In this document: one piece after another, positions 1-10,200 of the stretch | Layout: each line of letters begins with the position of its first letter | How positions within the stretch are numbered: the first letter of the stretch is position 1 | From: Symsagittifera roscoffensis | Taxonomy: Eukaryota > Xenacoelomorpha > Acoela > Convolutidae | DNA length: 64,000 bases | Assembly (NCBI RefSeq): GCF_963678635.1 | Contig: NC_087068.1 | Span: 6,291,907-6,355,906, forward strand | Reading direction: 5' to 3' | The notes under the pieces: generated by a model | Databases searched by the model: none | Told to the model about the DNA's origin: nothing | What the model saw: only the letters and a program-made list of their open reading frames with translations | Translations under genes and position numbers: made by a program

Positions 1-420
1 ACGGGTAGTTTTTGAGGAAATCGGAAAGATTTGAAAAAAGGCCAAAAAAGTGACTTTTCCTAAGTCTATAGCTCTTCCCCTAGGCAAGTTAAGGACCAGC
101 CGCTTCTGCGGGGGAGTTTCCTACAACCTGGTCTATCGATTAAACCCTTAATTCCAAATCTGGATGGGTAGTTTTTGAGGAAATCGATAATTTCCGAAAA
201 AATAGGCAAAAAAATCAAAAAAGTGACTTTTCCTAAGTCTATAGCTCTTCCCCTAAGCAAATTAGGGACCAGCCGCTTGTGCATGGGAGTTTCCTACAAC
301 CTGGTCTATCGATTAAACCCTTAATCCCAAATCTGGACGGGTAGTTTTTGAGGAAATCGAAAATTTCCGAAAAAATGGGCAAAAAGTGAAAAAAGTACCG
401 AGTTGTGAAGCTTTTCTAAG
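1..420. repeat. Tandem repeat, about 163-173 bp unit, roughly 2.5 units
   Basis: Three successive units begin with the same phrase (A[CT]GGGTAGTTTTTGAGGAAAT) at 1, 164 and 337. Units one and two also share the later phrases TCCTAAGTCTATAGCTCTTC and CCTACAACCTGGTCTATCGA. A degenerate fourth start occurs near 521. The array continues off the left edge of the window, so its full length is unknown. No coding content is supported. It could be a local satellite or a repeat inside a host intron, since putative exons follow on the minus strand. Confidence 0.85.
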
Positions 421-656
421 ACCGTAGGGGGTGGGGTAGGGTAAAAATTGCCCTAAATTTCATGCAGGCAGGTAGGTGAAACGCTACTGAATCCATTGGT
501 ACCACTTTTATGAGAATCTGACGGGTAGTTTTTTGGGAAAGCGAATTTTTCGAAAAAGCGTCTCAAAAAAAAAAAAGAAAAAAAAAACCAGATCTCATCT
601 GGAAAAAAAACGTTTTCATAATACCTGTTGAATAAATCAAACAGGAATTTACTTAC

Positions 657-739
657 TGGGTGAACGACACACTGTGATATTGGGGTTGTAGAGAATGGGC
701 TGAATCTGCTCGGTTTCCGGTCCTTCGAAGCAGGACTCT
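657..739 (-). CDS. Putative internal host exon (partial gene, product unknown)
   Basis: On the minus strand an 83-bp open segment is bounded by a pyrimidine-rich acceptor ending TTTTAG and a consensus donor GTAAGTAA. Read in the phase set by the upstream exon, it gives an open peptide with residues such as ESCFEGPETEQIQPILYNP. I do not recognise the family. A 79-bp AT-rich intron separates it from the exon at 819-852. The exon to the left of 651 was not found; the candidate acceptors there open into poly-T low-complexity frames. Support rests only on splice signals and phase compatibility, so this is a tentative fragment of a host gene. Confidence 0.35.
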
Positions 740-818
740 CTAAAATGCACAAAAAATTAATGAAAGAACTGATACCAAAGTTCATAACTTCAATACTTTT
801 AGCGTCTGGTTAACTTAC

Positions 819-852
819 GGTGGTCCATCAGATTTTTTTAGAGCATTGGCGG
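819..852 (-). CDS. Putative 34-bp host micro-exon, upstream of 657-739
   Basis: On the minus strand the acceptor context TTTTTGCTTGCAG precedes a 34-bp segment that ends at a consensus donor GTAAGTTAA. The segment reads ANALKKSDGP and splits a codon with the exon at 657-739, leaving the joined frame open. Two strong splice sites around a very short open segment are suggestive. No further upstream exon could be placed, and no protein family is recognised. Confidence 0.33.
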
Positions 853-859
853 CTGCAAG

Positions 860-2900
860 CAAAAACAGTAGAGGGAGAGAAAGCAGCATCTTTGCTTATG
901 AACACTTTTTAATTGAGCTTTCATTTAATCAACGCGGTGGTGCCTTCCATAATACTGAAAAAATTGTTAATGCATATACAATTTCATCCAACTTCAATAA
1001 AGTCTCATCGTCTTTTTAAAACCAGAAGATCAGAAAATATCATGGTAACCGAAATTACTTCCCTGGTCTTTCATCATTTCACCCGGTCAAAAAACCATTG
1101 AACATTCACAAATAAGGTAAAAGCAAAACTGAACGTGAATTAACGTAACGAGTCAGATGGTTGCGAATCTAGCCAACCAGAGTGAGAAAACTAACACTTG
1201 CACAGAATGAACCAGAGTTGAAAGAAACTTGCAGAGTGTGACATTCGACCGGAATGCTAGCAGCCGAGTGGGAAAATAAGCATATTCGAGGGATTAAGTG
1301 TTAATCGTTCAATTTAATGAATTAAGAGAGCTAAATTTGCAATGACGAAGAAATTATTAAAAAATCGTTCGTAAAAAAGACAAGTCACAACCTTGAAATT
1401 TCACAGTAACTGAAAATGCGCAAAAATCAGAAGACCGATTTTCCCTTGTAAAAACTACAACGATTCTCGACAAAGAAGAAAAAGAGTGAAAACTATATTG
1501 CAATTACAGTCGAAACTATCCGAATTGTAACGATTGTACAGCTACAATCGTTACGGAGCAGTTCCCGATAATTCGGAGGGGTATTGGGAAGATTTTACTA
1601 CCCTTCCTCAACCGCAACAAGACCGCTCTTCAACCGGATTCAAGAGTCCGGTAGGGTTATGGGAAGAGACTGAAACTGGTTTTAAAACAACTTTTACCTT
1701 CCGGAAATTCCCTGAGTTGAATTTAATTGCACGTAATTTAGTTAATTTGCGCGATCTGTCCGATAGCCTTAAATGGTAACAACTTTCCCGAACCGATGTT
1801 AATGGACCACACATAGACCTGGCTTTGGTAGTGACGGTTAAATGCATGTGAAGCTGTGTTTCGATGCTAGCCAGTCGTTTCATAACCTAGTTTTATTTCC
1901 CTCGGTATGTACTTCCGGGCGAAAGTTAAATATATATGTTTTTATGGCGCTCCTAGGCATGATTCTTCAAAAATCAAGATCGGCACGCCCGTTAACAAGA
2001 ATTCCGCACCGTGCTGAAGCTCTAAGTAAGGCCCTTAAAACAGCGCCGGAAGGTATGTTCGGATCGCGGAAGCCTTCCCTTTTCCCGGATTTAATTCCTA
2101 AACCTAATTAAGACCAAAAATTCACGTATCGTGAAGGGTGGGGGGATCGGCCGCCCTTCCTTCCTTAGCGGTGTATGAACAATTAATACGTGAATTTGTA
2201 TGACCAATTGCTCAACGATATAAAAGAAATCAAACCAAACGAAGTATAAAACCTGAAAAAAAAACCTAAAACATAAAAAAATAATCTAAAAATCAAAAAC
2301 CGTAAAAAAACATAAATTCAGTAGTAATCATCACCCCAGACAAGATGTGATTCGACCCTACTTATTGTTGTTGTTAGATATTTTGTTGTTACAGGCATTT
2401 ATATCAAGCAATATTGTTACGATCAAAGTTGTGGCCCTTTTTTGGTGCCTGTACTGTAGGGTTGATTAAGTATTTAAGAACGTTAGCGCTAATTTGCGCT
2501 CAATCCGGAAATGCCTCAGGATTAGATTTGAAGACTGATCCGGCAAACAGTGCAAGGAGCAGTAGAAAGGGTCTCAAGGACAAAAAAAACCGAACGTTGG
2601 ATATAGTTAACAATTTTTGTATCCCTTTTGGTAAAGAGAGTAAAATATCAATCTGTGGGTTGCTCGACAGTGACTGCACTGTAGTGACACTCCACCGAGT
2701 TGCAAATTTCGCTGTTGAACACCTTAATTCTGATATTGGACGGACACGGAGAAGTATAATTTGAATAATATTACTATTTATATTGCTTGTTTTAATACTC
2801 CTATATCATTATTCAATGAAACAGAGCTTAAACAGACCGGTTTTTAGGGTCAAATTAGCGATATTTTGATCCCAACACGAATCGCGATTTTTGAGATGTC
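860..2900. other. Intergenic or intronic DNA without recognisable features
   Basis: About 2 kb of mixed-composition DNA between the putative host exons and the left LTR of copy 1. Short open frames occur near 1534-1779, 1842-2111 and 2414-2764, but none has a recognisable motif, splice context or repeat counterpart in the window. I saw only one CTCAAG word here, in contrast to the adjacent retroelement. Confidence 0.5.
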
Positions 2901-3791
2901 TGTAACAGTCGCCTACTTTAGTCACATATGAGGCTTAAGAAAAATAGGCCCTATAACCATTGGCTCAAGAGTCAGGGACACTATCTCTTGTGTTTTTCCG
3001 CCTCAAGAACGGTCGGAGCCAATTCGGTTCGCTTGCGACATGAGACTGGAACCCATTACAGCTTAAAGGCCACTACCAAAATACCCCCCCCCCACTCTAG
3101 AAATAAAAACGTCCCCATACTTAGGTCTCGGGATACCCAAAATACATGAACGCCATTAAAAACCGGGTCGGAACAATCCGCTTAGTTACTTTTTATTGGA
3201 CAGTGGAACTTTGATCCATTTCAGATGGATCAACCTAAAACTCGCCTTATCTCAACATAACTATCATAAAATACACTCGAGAAATTTAAATTGGAACTTA
3301 CATATCGACGCACTTGAGTATGAGGAGTAAGTTATAACTGAGCAGCTTGAGAATTAAGTAATATAACTAAATAAGTTTTAAGGCCAATTAGTTTCAATAA
3401 CAGAAGTAAGTTTTTGTCTCTAGAATCAAAGTCTCTGAATGAACCCTTTGGACACTCGAGTTGTCCACTCTTCCATTCAGAGTCCACTCCTTTCCATTCG
3501 AATAATTGTTCTGTCTCAAGTCCGCATTCGATTCTCCTGTTTTCAGGACAAGACAGCTCTACTCTCTTGATATTTCGTATCGAGAAATTGCGAATAGCAA
3601 TTTCCTGCCTTTTTCTTGAGTAGTTTCCCGCAATTGTTAATTCGGGTGTTCTGATTTTTGACTTTTTCATTTTCAGTTGGTTCGAGAAAATTGAGCATGA
3701 CATGCTCAATTCGAATTTTGCAAAATTAAAATTTCACTCCAAAATTGCGCATTTCTCAAGGTCAAACCCCTAGACATGACCGACTGGCACA
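2901..3791 (-). repeat. 3' LTR of copy 1
   Basis: This 891-bp repeat matches 24632-25518 along its whole length. The only difference I see is a homopolymer of 10 C near 3085 against 6 C in the other LTR; that accounts exactly for the 4-bp length difference. Plus-strand termini are TGTAACAG and TGGCACA, giving the canonical TG...CA ends in sense orientation. It contains seven CTCAAG/CTTGAG words. The open frame at 3332-3709 lies wholly within the LTR and is repeated in the other LTR; I do not consider it a gene. Confidence 0.95.
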
Positions 3792-3805
3792 TACTCCCCG
3801 GACTC
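3792..3805 (-). other. Candidate 3' polypurine tract of copy 1
   Basis: In sense orientation the bases just before the 3' LTR read GAGTCCGGGGAGTA followed by TGTGCC. A purine-rich stretch directly abutting the 3' LTR is the expected plus-strand primer site of LTR retroelements. The same sequence precedes the 3' LTR of copy 2 at 60747-60760. The tract is short and interrupted by pyrimidines. Confidence 0.6.
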
Positions 3806-4230
3806 GAGATCGATGTCCTCATCGTGTGTTGTCATCTGCCAATAAGTCCCAGAGAACCGAGTGTTGCTCAAGATACAGTGCCAGTGGTCATTTACAGAAG
3901 TGTGCATCGGACTTAAGTTTATCTACCTTGCAAAATTCACGACCATATAAAATTTTCACACTATCGCTAAACAGCAATCAAAATCTGCACACACCTGCAC
4001 CCATGGATCCCCGCTTTTTAAGCTGGTAATTTTAAAATTTCTTTTGTCCTATTTCAGTCAGAGAATTGTCATGCGTCAATTTGATTTATATACTAGATCT
4101 ATCATATTAATAACAATATCTTATTCGTCTAAAATTTCTTTTTCGTGAACCCAGATTTCATCCAAGTTCACGCTCAAGCCCCCTCCCTCTCAAGACTCAA
4201 GACTCTAGAATTTCCTTTCGAGCCACTGGC
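3806..4230 (-). other. 3' untranslated region of copy 1, between ORF2 stop and polypurine tract
   Basis: About 425 bp with no supported coding sequence. It is matched in copy 2 by roughly 60320-60746, where phrases such as AATCAAAATCTGCACACACC are shared. Three CTCAAG words cluster within 25 bp near 4176-4200. This is probably a transcript 3' region. Confidence 0.6.
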
Positions 4231-7200
4231 TCACCTCATGTTCTTCGCCTTCGAGGTACCTGATACCGGTGTTCTCGGCACTGTAATTTGTTCCAATAGT
4301 GCCTCTTCGTCATCGGAGCTAATCACAATTTCCTCCCAGGCCTTCAGCTGTTCATAGGCTCGCATCCACTCTCTCTGCTCTTGCAACCTTTTCAATTGAC
4401 TTGGTAGGCCTTTCACCTTCGACTCCCGGTTCAAGCAGAAGGAGTTATGAAGACTCAAGCTCACATTCCTCGCCAGGTCCTCCTCCAGTATCGTTTCCCT
4501 CGCTCTAGAATTGTCTCTGGATATTCTGCCTACTCTTTTCCACCCCGCCGTGATTGCGTTTCGATGGGTTAGCAGAGGTCTCTTAAAGGCATCTGGCCCT
4601 ATTTCAGCTTGGAATTGTCGATATTCCTTCTGATGTTTCCTCATGTGGTTCTTTGTCACTGCATACAACCAGGATGTTAACGTCGCACGAAACCAAGGAA
4701 AGAATCTCAGGCGGCTCCATATGTGTCTGACTTGCACTGGTATGGCGAATACCTTGCATGCAGTCTCGAACAACTCCAGTCTCCTGCTGTAATCTATCGC
4801 ATAAATCGATTCAGCTGTTGGCGCTCTCGATTCTCTGTACTTCGCTATATTCTCCTCAATCCATCTCAGAGCCAGCATCGTGCTTACCACTAAGATGGTC
4901 ACCTTCTGTCGATACTCCGGTAGTCCTAGCGACTTAATTTCTTCTACGTCCCAGATCAGACAGAGATTGGCGCGGTCCGGGTACCACACTGTCTGCGCCA
5001 GACAGTGGCATGGACAATCCCCATGCGTGAGGTCGATGCTTCTAAGGTTGCGTTCTCCCGAAGCTTCTAGGAGAGGCTCAAGTTCCATCATTTTCTCATG
5101 CACCACGTCGACTTCTTCCGAGCTTGAAGCACCTACTGCGGGTTTCCCCACCACGTTCTGCTTCCCATGATCACTTGCATTTTCGCTCTCCAAGCCTAGA
5201 AGTTCTTCACCCCAGATTTCACTCAAGTCATCTCTTTGCTCCTTTGGTACTGCTCCTCGGATCTTCCTCAATAGCTTGTGTGAGTGGTGTGACATCCGAG
5301 CTAGTCTCACGCACTTGGGCACTGAGAAGGCTTTGTCTATCATCACCCTCTGACTGGACACCTCCACCATCGCCATGTGTAGTGGATAGTGGCTCCCACA
5401 TAGGTTAGCCAACACTGATCCCACTAAGGATTTTGCATTTAGGGGCAATCCATAAGCTTCGCTCATGGGAAATCCCATCTCTGCCTCGAGTCCGATCTTC
5501 CAACTCTTGATGTGCTTTTGGTTCACTTGTAGCACTCCGGGCCATGATTCCACGCTTAACGCGGTCACCAGGTGATGTTCTGACTCTAGCCTCTCCAGTG
5601 ACTGGAGACTGCACATTCTTGAGAAGAATCCCAAGGCTGTCGCTAGATTCACGGTGGTCCTCGCGTAACATTCAGCCACTATCTGTACCTCACTCTTCTC
5701 CCTTTCAGTGATATCTTCAAACCAGGTAGTGAGGTCCTCTTTCTGGAAAGATTGTATCCTGACGCATAATCGTCCATCACAAATATGTTCGCCGTTACTG
5801 CATGTCGAATCAAGACAACTGCCCGGCTCCATCCTCCTCACCGGCTCTGTTCCACTTGTCACCTCACTTGATTCTTTCACCTGAGGCAAGATCAGTTTGT
5901 GTACTATGCTCAAGATCGCCAAGTCCTCATCCTCTGTCGGTGCCAATCTCACTCGCTCAGTGACCTCCTCAATCATACTTGCATGGGGATGTGGACACCA
6001 GGAAGGTCTGAGTAATTTCCATACCACTCCCAGGTTCGTGATCAACACGCCACTCCCATCACCCATTCTTAGCTCCACTCTTTTACTTGAGCGTGGCACA
6101 CTTATCACTCCCGGCATCCCCTCAAGAACCAGACCCAGGCTAGGTCTCTCTCTCTCCACAACGTCTATCTCCACTATCTTCTCTGTCCAGAACTTCAACA
6201 GCTCCGCCACTTCATAATTTCTGTTGGCTCCTCCAGCTTCCAGGTCCAAGAAGGGGTTGTACGCCATTCCCATTACTCCAGAAACATATTGGTACTCTCC
6301 CTTTCTGTTGAGTTTCAAGTACTCCCCTGACGAAGCCAGGTTGCGGTGAACGTCGTGCTCCTCTTCGAACTTCTTGTTGTAGAACCTCCGTATCTCATCC
6401 AACTTCCTATGGTTCTCCAGAGATTGTCTAGAACCATCCTCCCTCTCTATCCCAGTGCTCTGATACACATTCAAGATGACTGTGGAGACTCTCCTTTCCA
6501 ACGTCTTGCTTGCGACTGCTTTCTGATGACATGCTAGGATGGTACTGTCAGTCATCATCGACATCGTCCACCTCAAGAAACAGGTTGCATCCTTCCTCCT
6601 TGCCAGACTCAAGCCTGAGTTGTCCTTGGCAACGTGCTGCATCAACATTCGGTATATCTCTAGATTTTTTCCTCCCAGCTTCAACTTGTCGTATGAAGTC
6701 AGCGTTTCCAGCTCTATCCCCAACAGGCTCCACGCGAACATCAGTTGTCCTGCAGTCCTGATAAAGGGATTCGCCATCAGTGGTGGTGCCGATGAGGATG
6801 TCCTCATCGCCTCTTCAAAATGATCCTTCAATAAGTTCTGCCAGGATCTCTTCAGCTGGTTTGCCAACTCTATCTTGTTGACCTCAGCCTTCTGCTGGGT
6901 GGCCCAGCTGTATCGTTTGCGAGCCACTCCACTGTTCAACTTCTTCAAACAACCTTCCATCTCCTTCAATGTCTCGAGAGCTATCCACCATGGTCGGGAG
7001 GTGTTTCTGGTTTTACTTTTCTCAAGTGGATCACTGGTCACTTGCTTCCCGACAGCTTGATGTTCACTTGAGACCCACTCTTTGCCAACATCTACTTCCC
7101 AGGTCTGCCCGCTCGTCGAACCTAGCTTCATTTTTATTCTTTGAGGTTTGAAATCCTCCTCCGTCACGGAACTAGTGGGATTCTCCATTTCTTTTTCTAT

Positions 7201-10200
7201 GTCGAGCAGTTTCCTCGGTTCGTAGCTACTCTTGTAGGCTGCCGTTTTCCATCGCGCCAGAACCATGGGAGCCGTCTCTCTCAAGTCTTTTTCCGAGACC
7301 GCGTCAGCTGAAGGACTGCCCATTCCCTCCACGTCTCTCTTCCTCTTGCGAGACTTCACGTCTTTGCTTGGGGGCGTCATTGGTATCATCACTGATTCAA
7401 CTTCCTTTTCTCCAGCCCACTCTTGCCTCCCCCCTGCTCGAGCCTTAAGGATATTAGTACTTTTAATCATATTACTAGTTCCTACCTTATCCCCCCTTGT
7501 ACACTTAATTATTTTATTGTCAGTTTTCTGTTTCGGAGTAGAGCTGTCTTTACATTTGTCTTCTCTGGTCTTTCTTGACTTTCTCAACTCGACCATTTTG
7601 TTCAGTAGTTCCACTCTAGCTTTCTCTTCTAAACCCGTCCCCACCAGGACAGGCTCACCAAACTTCACCACCGTGTCCCACAGTTCTTCTTTGAAATTAT
7701 CCAACGTGGTGTCTTCATCCACTTCTCGATTGAATTCGCTCAAGAACTTTTGCCAAGCATCTCCATCCAGAGTGCCCAGGAAGGCGTCTCTGTTTCCCTC
7801 GAAGGTATTCTTCTCCCTCCTCTCCGTACTCAAGAAGATCATTCCCATGTTGGGATTCTCGCTTGTCAACGACATTTCCGGGTACTTGCGAGGGGACGAG
7901 GTCAAAGGTGGCGTGGGAGTATCTGCCCAGTTTTCTTCACTCAGGTCTTTCAACAATTCCTGCGCTGTGAATTCCACTTCCGTCGGCTTTTGCTCCGGTG
8001 TGTTTCCCACTTCCATATCCTCTCCTGCCTCACTGAGGGTTTCATCCATGCTTTCGTCTCCTGACTCTGCTTCCCTTCTCTCAAAGATCCTCTTGAATCG
8101 ATCTGCCACGGTGCCACTCTTTTTATCCCCAGGGATGTCTACTGGAAGGGGTGATGGTGTCGCTGAACTCATCGCCTCACTTTTTGTCAGTGCCACGTAC
8201 AATGGACCTGCTGCATCTAACTTCTTTCCTTCTCTATTACGCTCCATCAGCTCAAGTCCGTAAGGTGCCCGGTACTTCCTTGTGGCAAATAGCATCGCGT
8301 CTGCTTTCAGTGCTACATGCCCTTCTTCCACTATCATCCTGCCGTCGTCCCATACCGGCCGCTGGTTCTCTAGGCCTGCCCGCTTAAGTACTCTCAAGGT
8401 ATCTTGCACGTCGAATTTAGGGGGCATCGACCCTCTGATCTTCTTGGCTTGAGTCGTCCATGAGTTTATCTTCACATCGCTAGTATGGAAATAAATTGCT
8501 GCAGTATAGCCGATGAAGAGCGGATCCCAGCCGTCAGTAAACTCCTTCTGCCGTTCTTCAGTCGTGGTTCTCGCGTAGGAGGATGGGACAACCAGGGAAC
8601 TGTTCATCCCTAGGGTCATTCTCCTCACTATGGGGAACTCGGGAATGCTCGTCGGTAGGGCTTCTCTCTCCAATATCGCTTCCAGCTCCTTTTTCACCAA
8701 CTCGAAACTTTTTGTCCATGCAGGGATTCTCAAGATTTCTTGTCCATTGGCTGCCAAGGGATTCAAGTTCCAAAACTTGGGGTAAGTTTCGATGGGGCCC
8801 TCGCGCTTGCCTCCCATCCGGCATTGCATTTGTCCTCGGAAACTGTACACGATCAACTCTGGATCCTTTACCTTTCCGAAGAGCACCGTGTTGCTCATTT
8901 GTGCCCTTAGCACCTCTTGCTGGCACCAGTTCAGTGTCGTTCCATCCAGTACGCTTATGAGGCTCACGTGGGTCACGGAGTCTCGATAAGCTGTCACCAA
9001 GGGATCTGGAAATGCGAACGTGACAGCCGGTCCATATATACAAGTCACGACCTCCCCCAGCCCCCGGATAATCCCCATGGGATCCGATCTCATGGCTAGG
9101 CATAGATCCGTTAATAGGGGCATGCCTCCATTCACTTTCCTCCACTCCTCTCTGGTCTTCGGGCTCTTTTCTTCGCCAGTCAGGTGCCTGTTCTGCATCA
9201 GTAGATACTGCACGAGCAGCGTCCTTAGCCCGGCTGCACACTTGTACGAGTAGGTCTCAATACTCGAGTGTGTTCTTCCCATCGCCAGGGGCTCCCCATA
9301 CCTCATCAATCGGTGAAATGACGCCAGTTCACCGTGGGTCAGGAGTACTAACGTCAAGTATCCATCTATTCTGAGGGTGTCCACACCACGACTGAACATG
9401 TATGCGGGGCCCATATTAAACAAGTATCTTGGGTAGACCAGATACAGCGCCAGGAACAGGCTGATCGGCATATTCAACATCTCCTGTATAAACGCATCAA
9501 AGATCGTCTCCTTCGCACTGTACACCTCAGTCAGGAACTCTCTTCCCCAACAAGGACTCAAGAACTCGAGAATCTCATGATCCCTCCTCGTCTTCAGCTC
9601 ACCCCACGCGTGCTCTCTCCAAAATCCTCCAATCGTGACCTCATTGGCTGCCGTGACGAACCTGCCAACCGTCATCCCCTTTTCCTCAGCTTTTCCCAGT
9701 TGCTCCTCGAGAAACTCCCAGATCTGTTTCACCAGAGGCGGCGCATCCTCTCTTGTTTTCCTCGTGGCATTTTCCAACCTTGGGCTTAAGAAGGGCCATC
9801 TGCCTCCCTCTTGCGCCAACCGATTCCCCATCGACTCCAGTTGTTTTTCCGATGTGGCCACGTTCTGCCTTTCGTTGTTTGGCCCTCTAGATCTGCTGGT
9901 CGAGCTCGTAATGGTCAACTCCATGTCCCGAAACCACAGACTAGCCGTCAGGTGAATTATCACTGGGTGATCATCCCTAAGGATCGGGCTGAGCTTAGGT
10001 TGCCTGGCAAAGTTAGATATTTCCAGTAGGAGGACCTCGTCCAATACGATGAGGATATCAGCCAACTCGTGAAAGCCTCTCAATGCATGGGAGACGTCCG
10101 CCCACGCTGCCGCGAGTTCTGACTTGCACAGCCTCAAGTTCGTCGGTTCCAATTCTCGGTTGGGAGCTGCCATCAGGACACGCCACCCATTACCCTCTGC

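Noticed and set aside
1534-2764. Short open frames in the left flank
   Set aside because: No recognisable domain, splice context or repeat support; compatible with chance.
3332-3709. 125-aa open frame in the LTR (also at 25059-25436)
   Set aside because: It is entirely within the LTR, has no motif, and is explained by duplication of the LTR rather than by a gene.
7265-8263. 332-aa plus-strand open frame and other long frames opposite ORF1 and ORF2
   Set aside because: They are antisense shadows of the intact minus-strand ORFs, with no motif or supporting signals.
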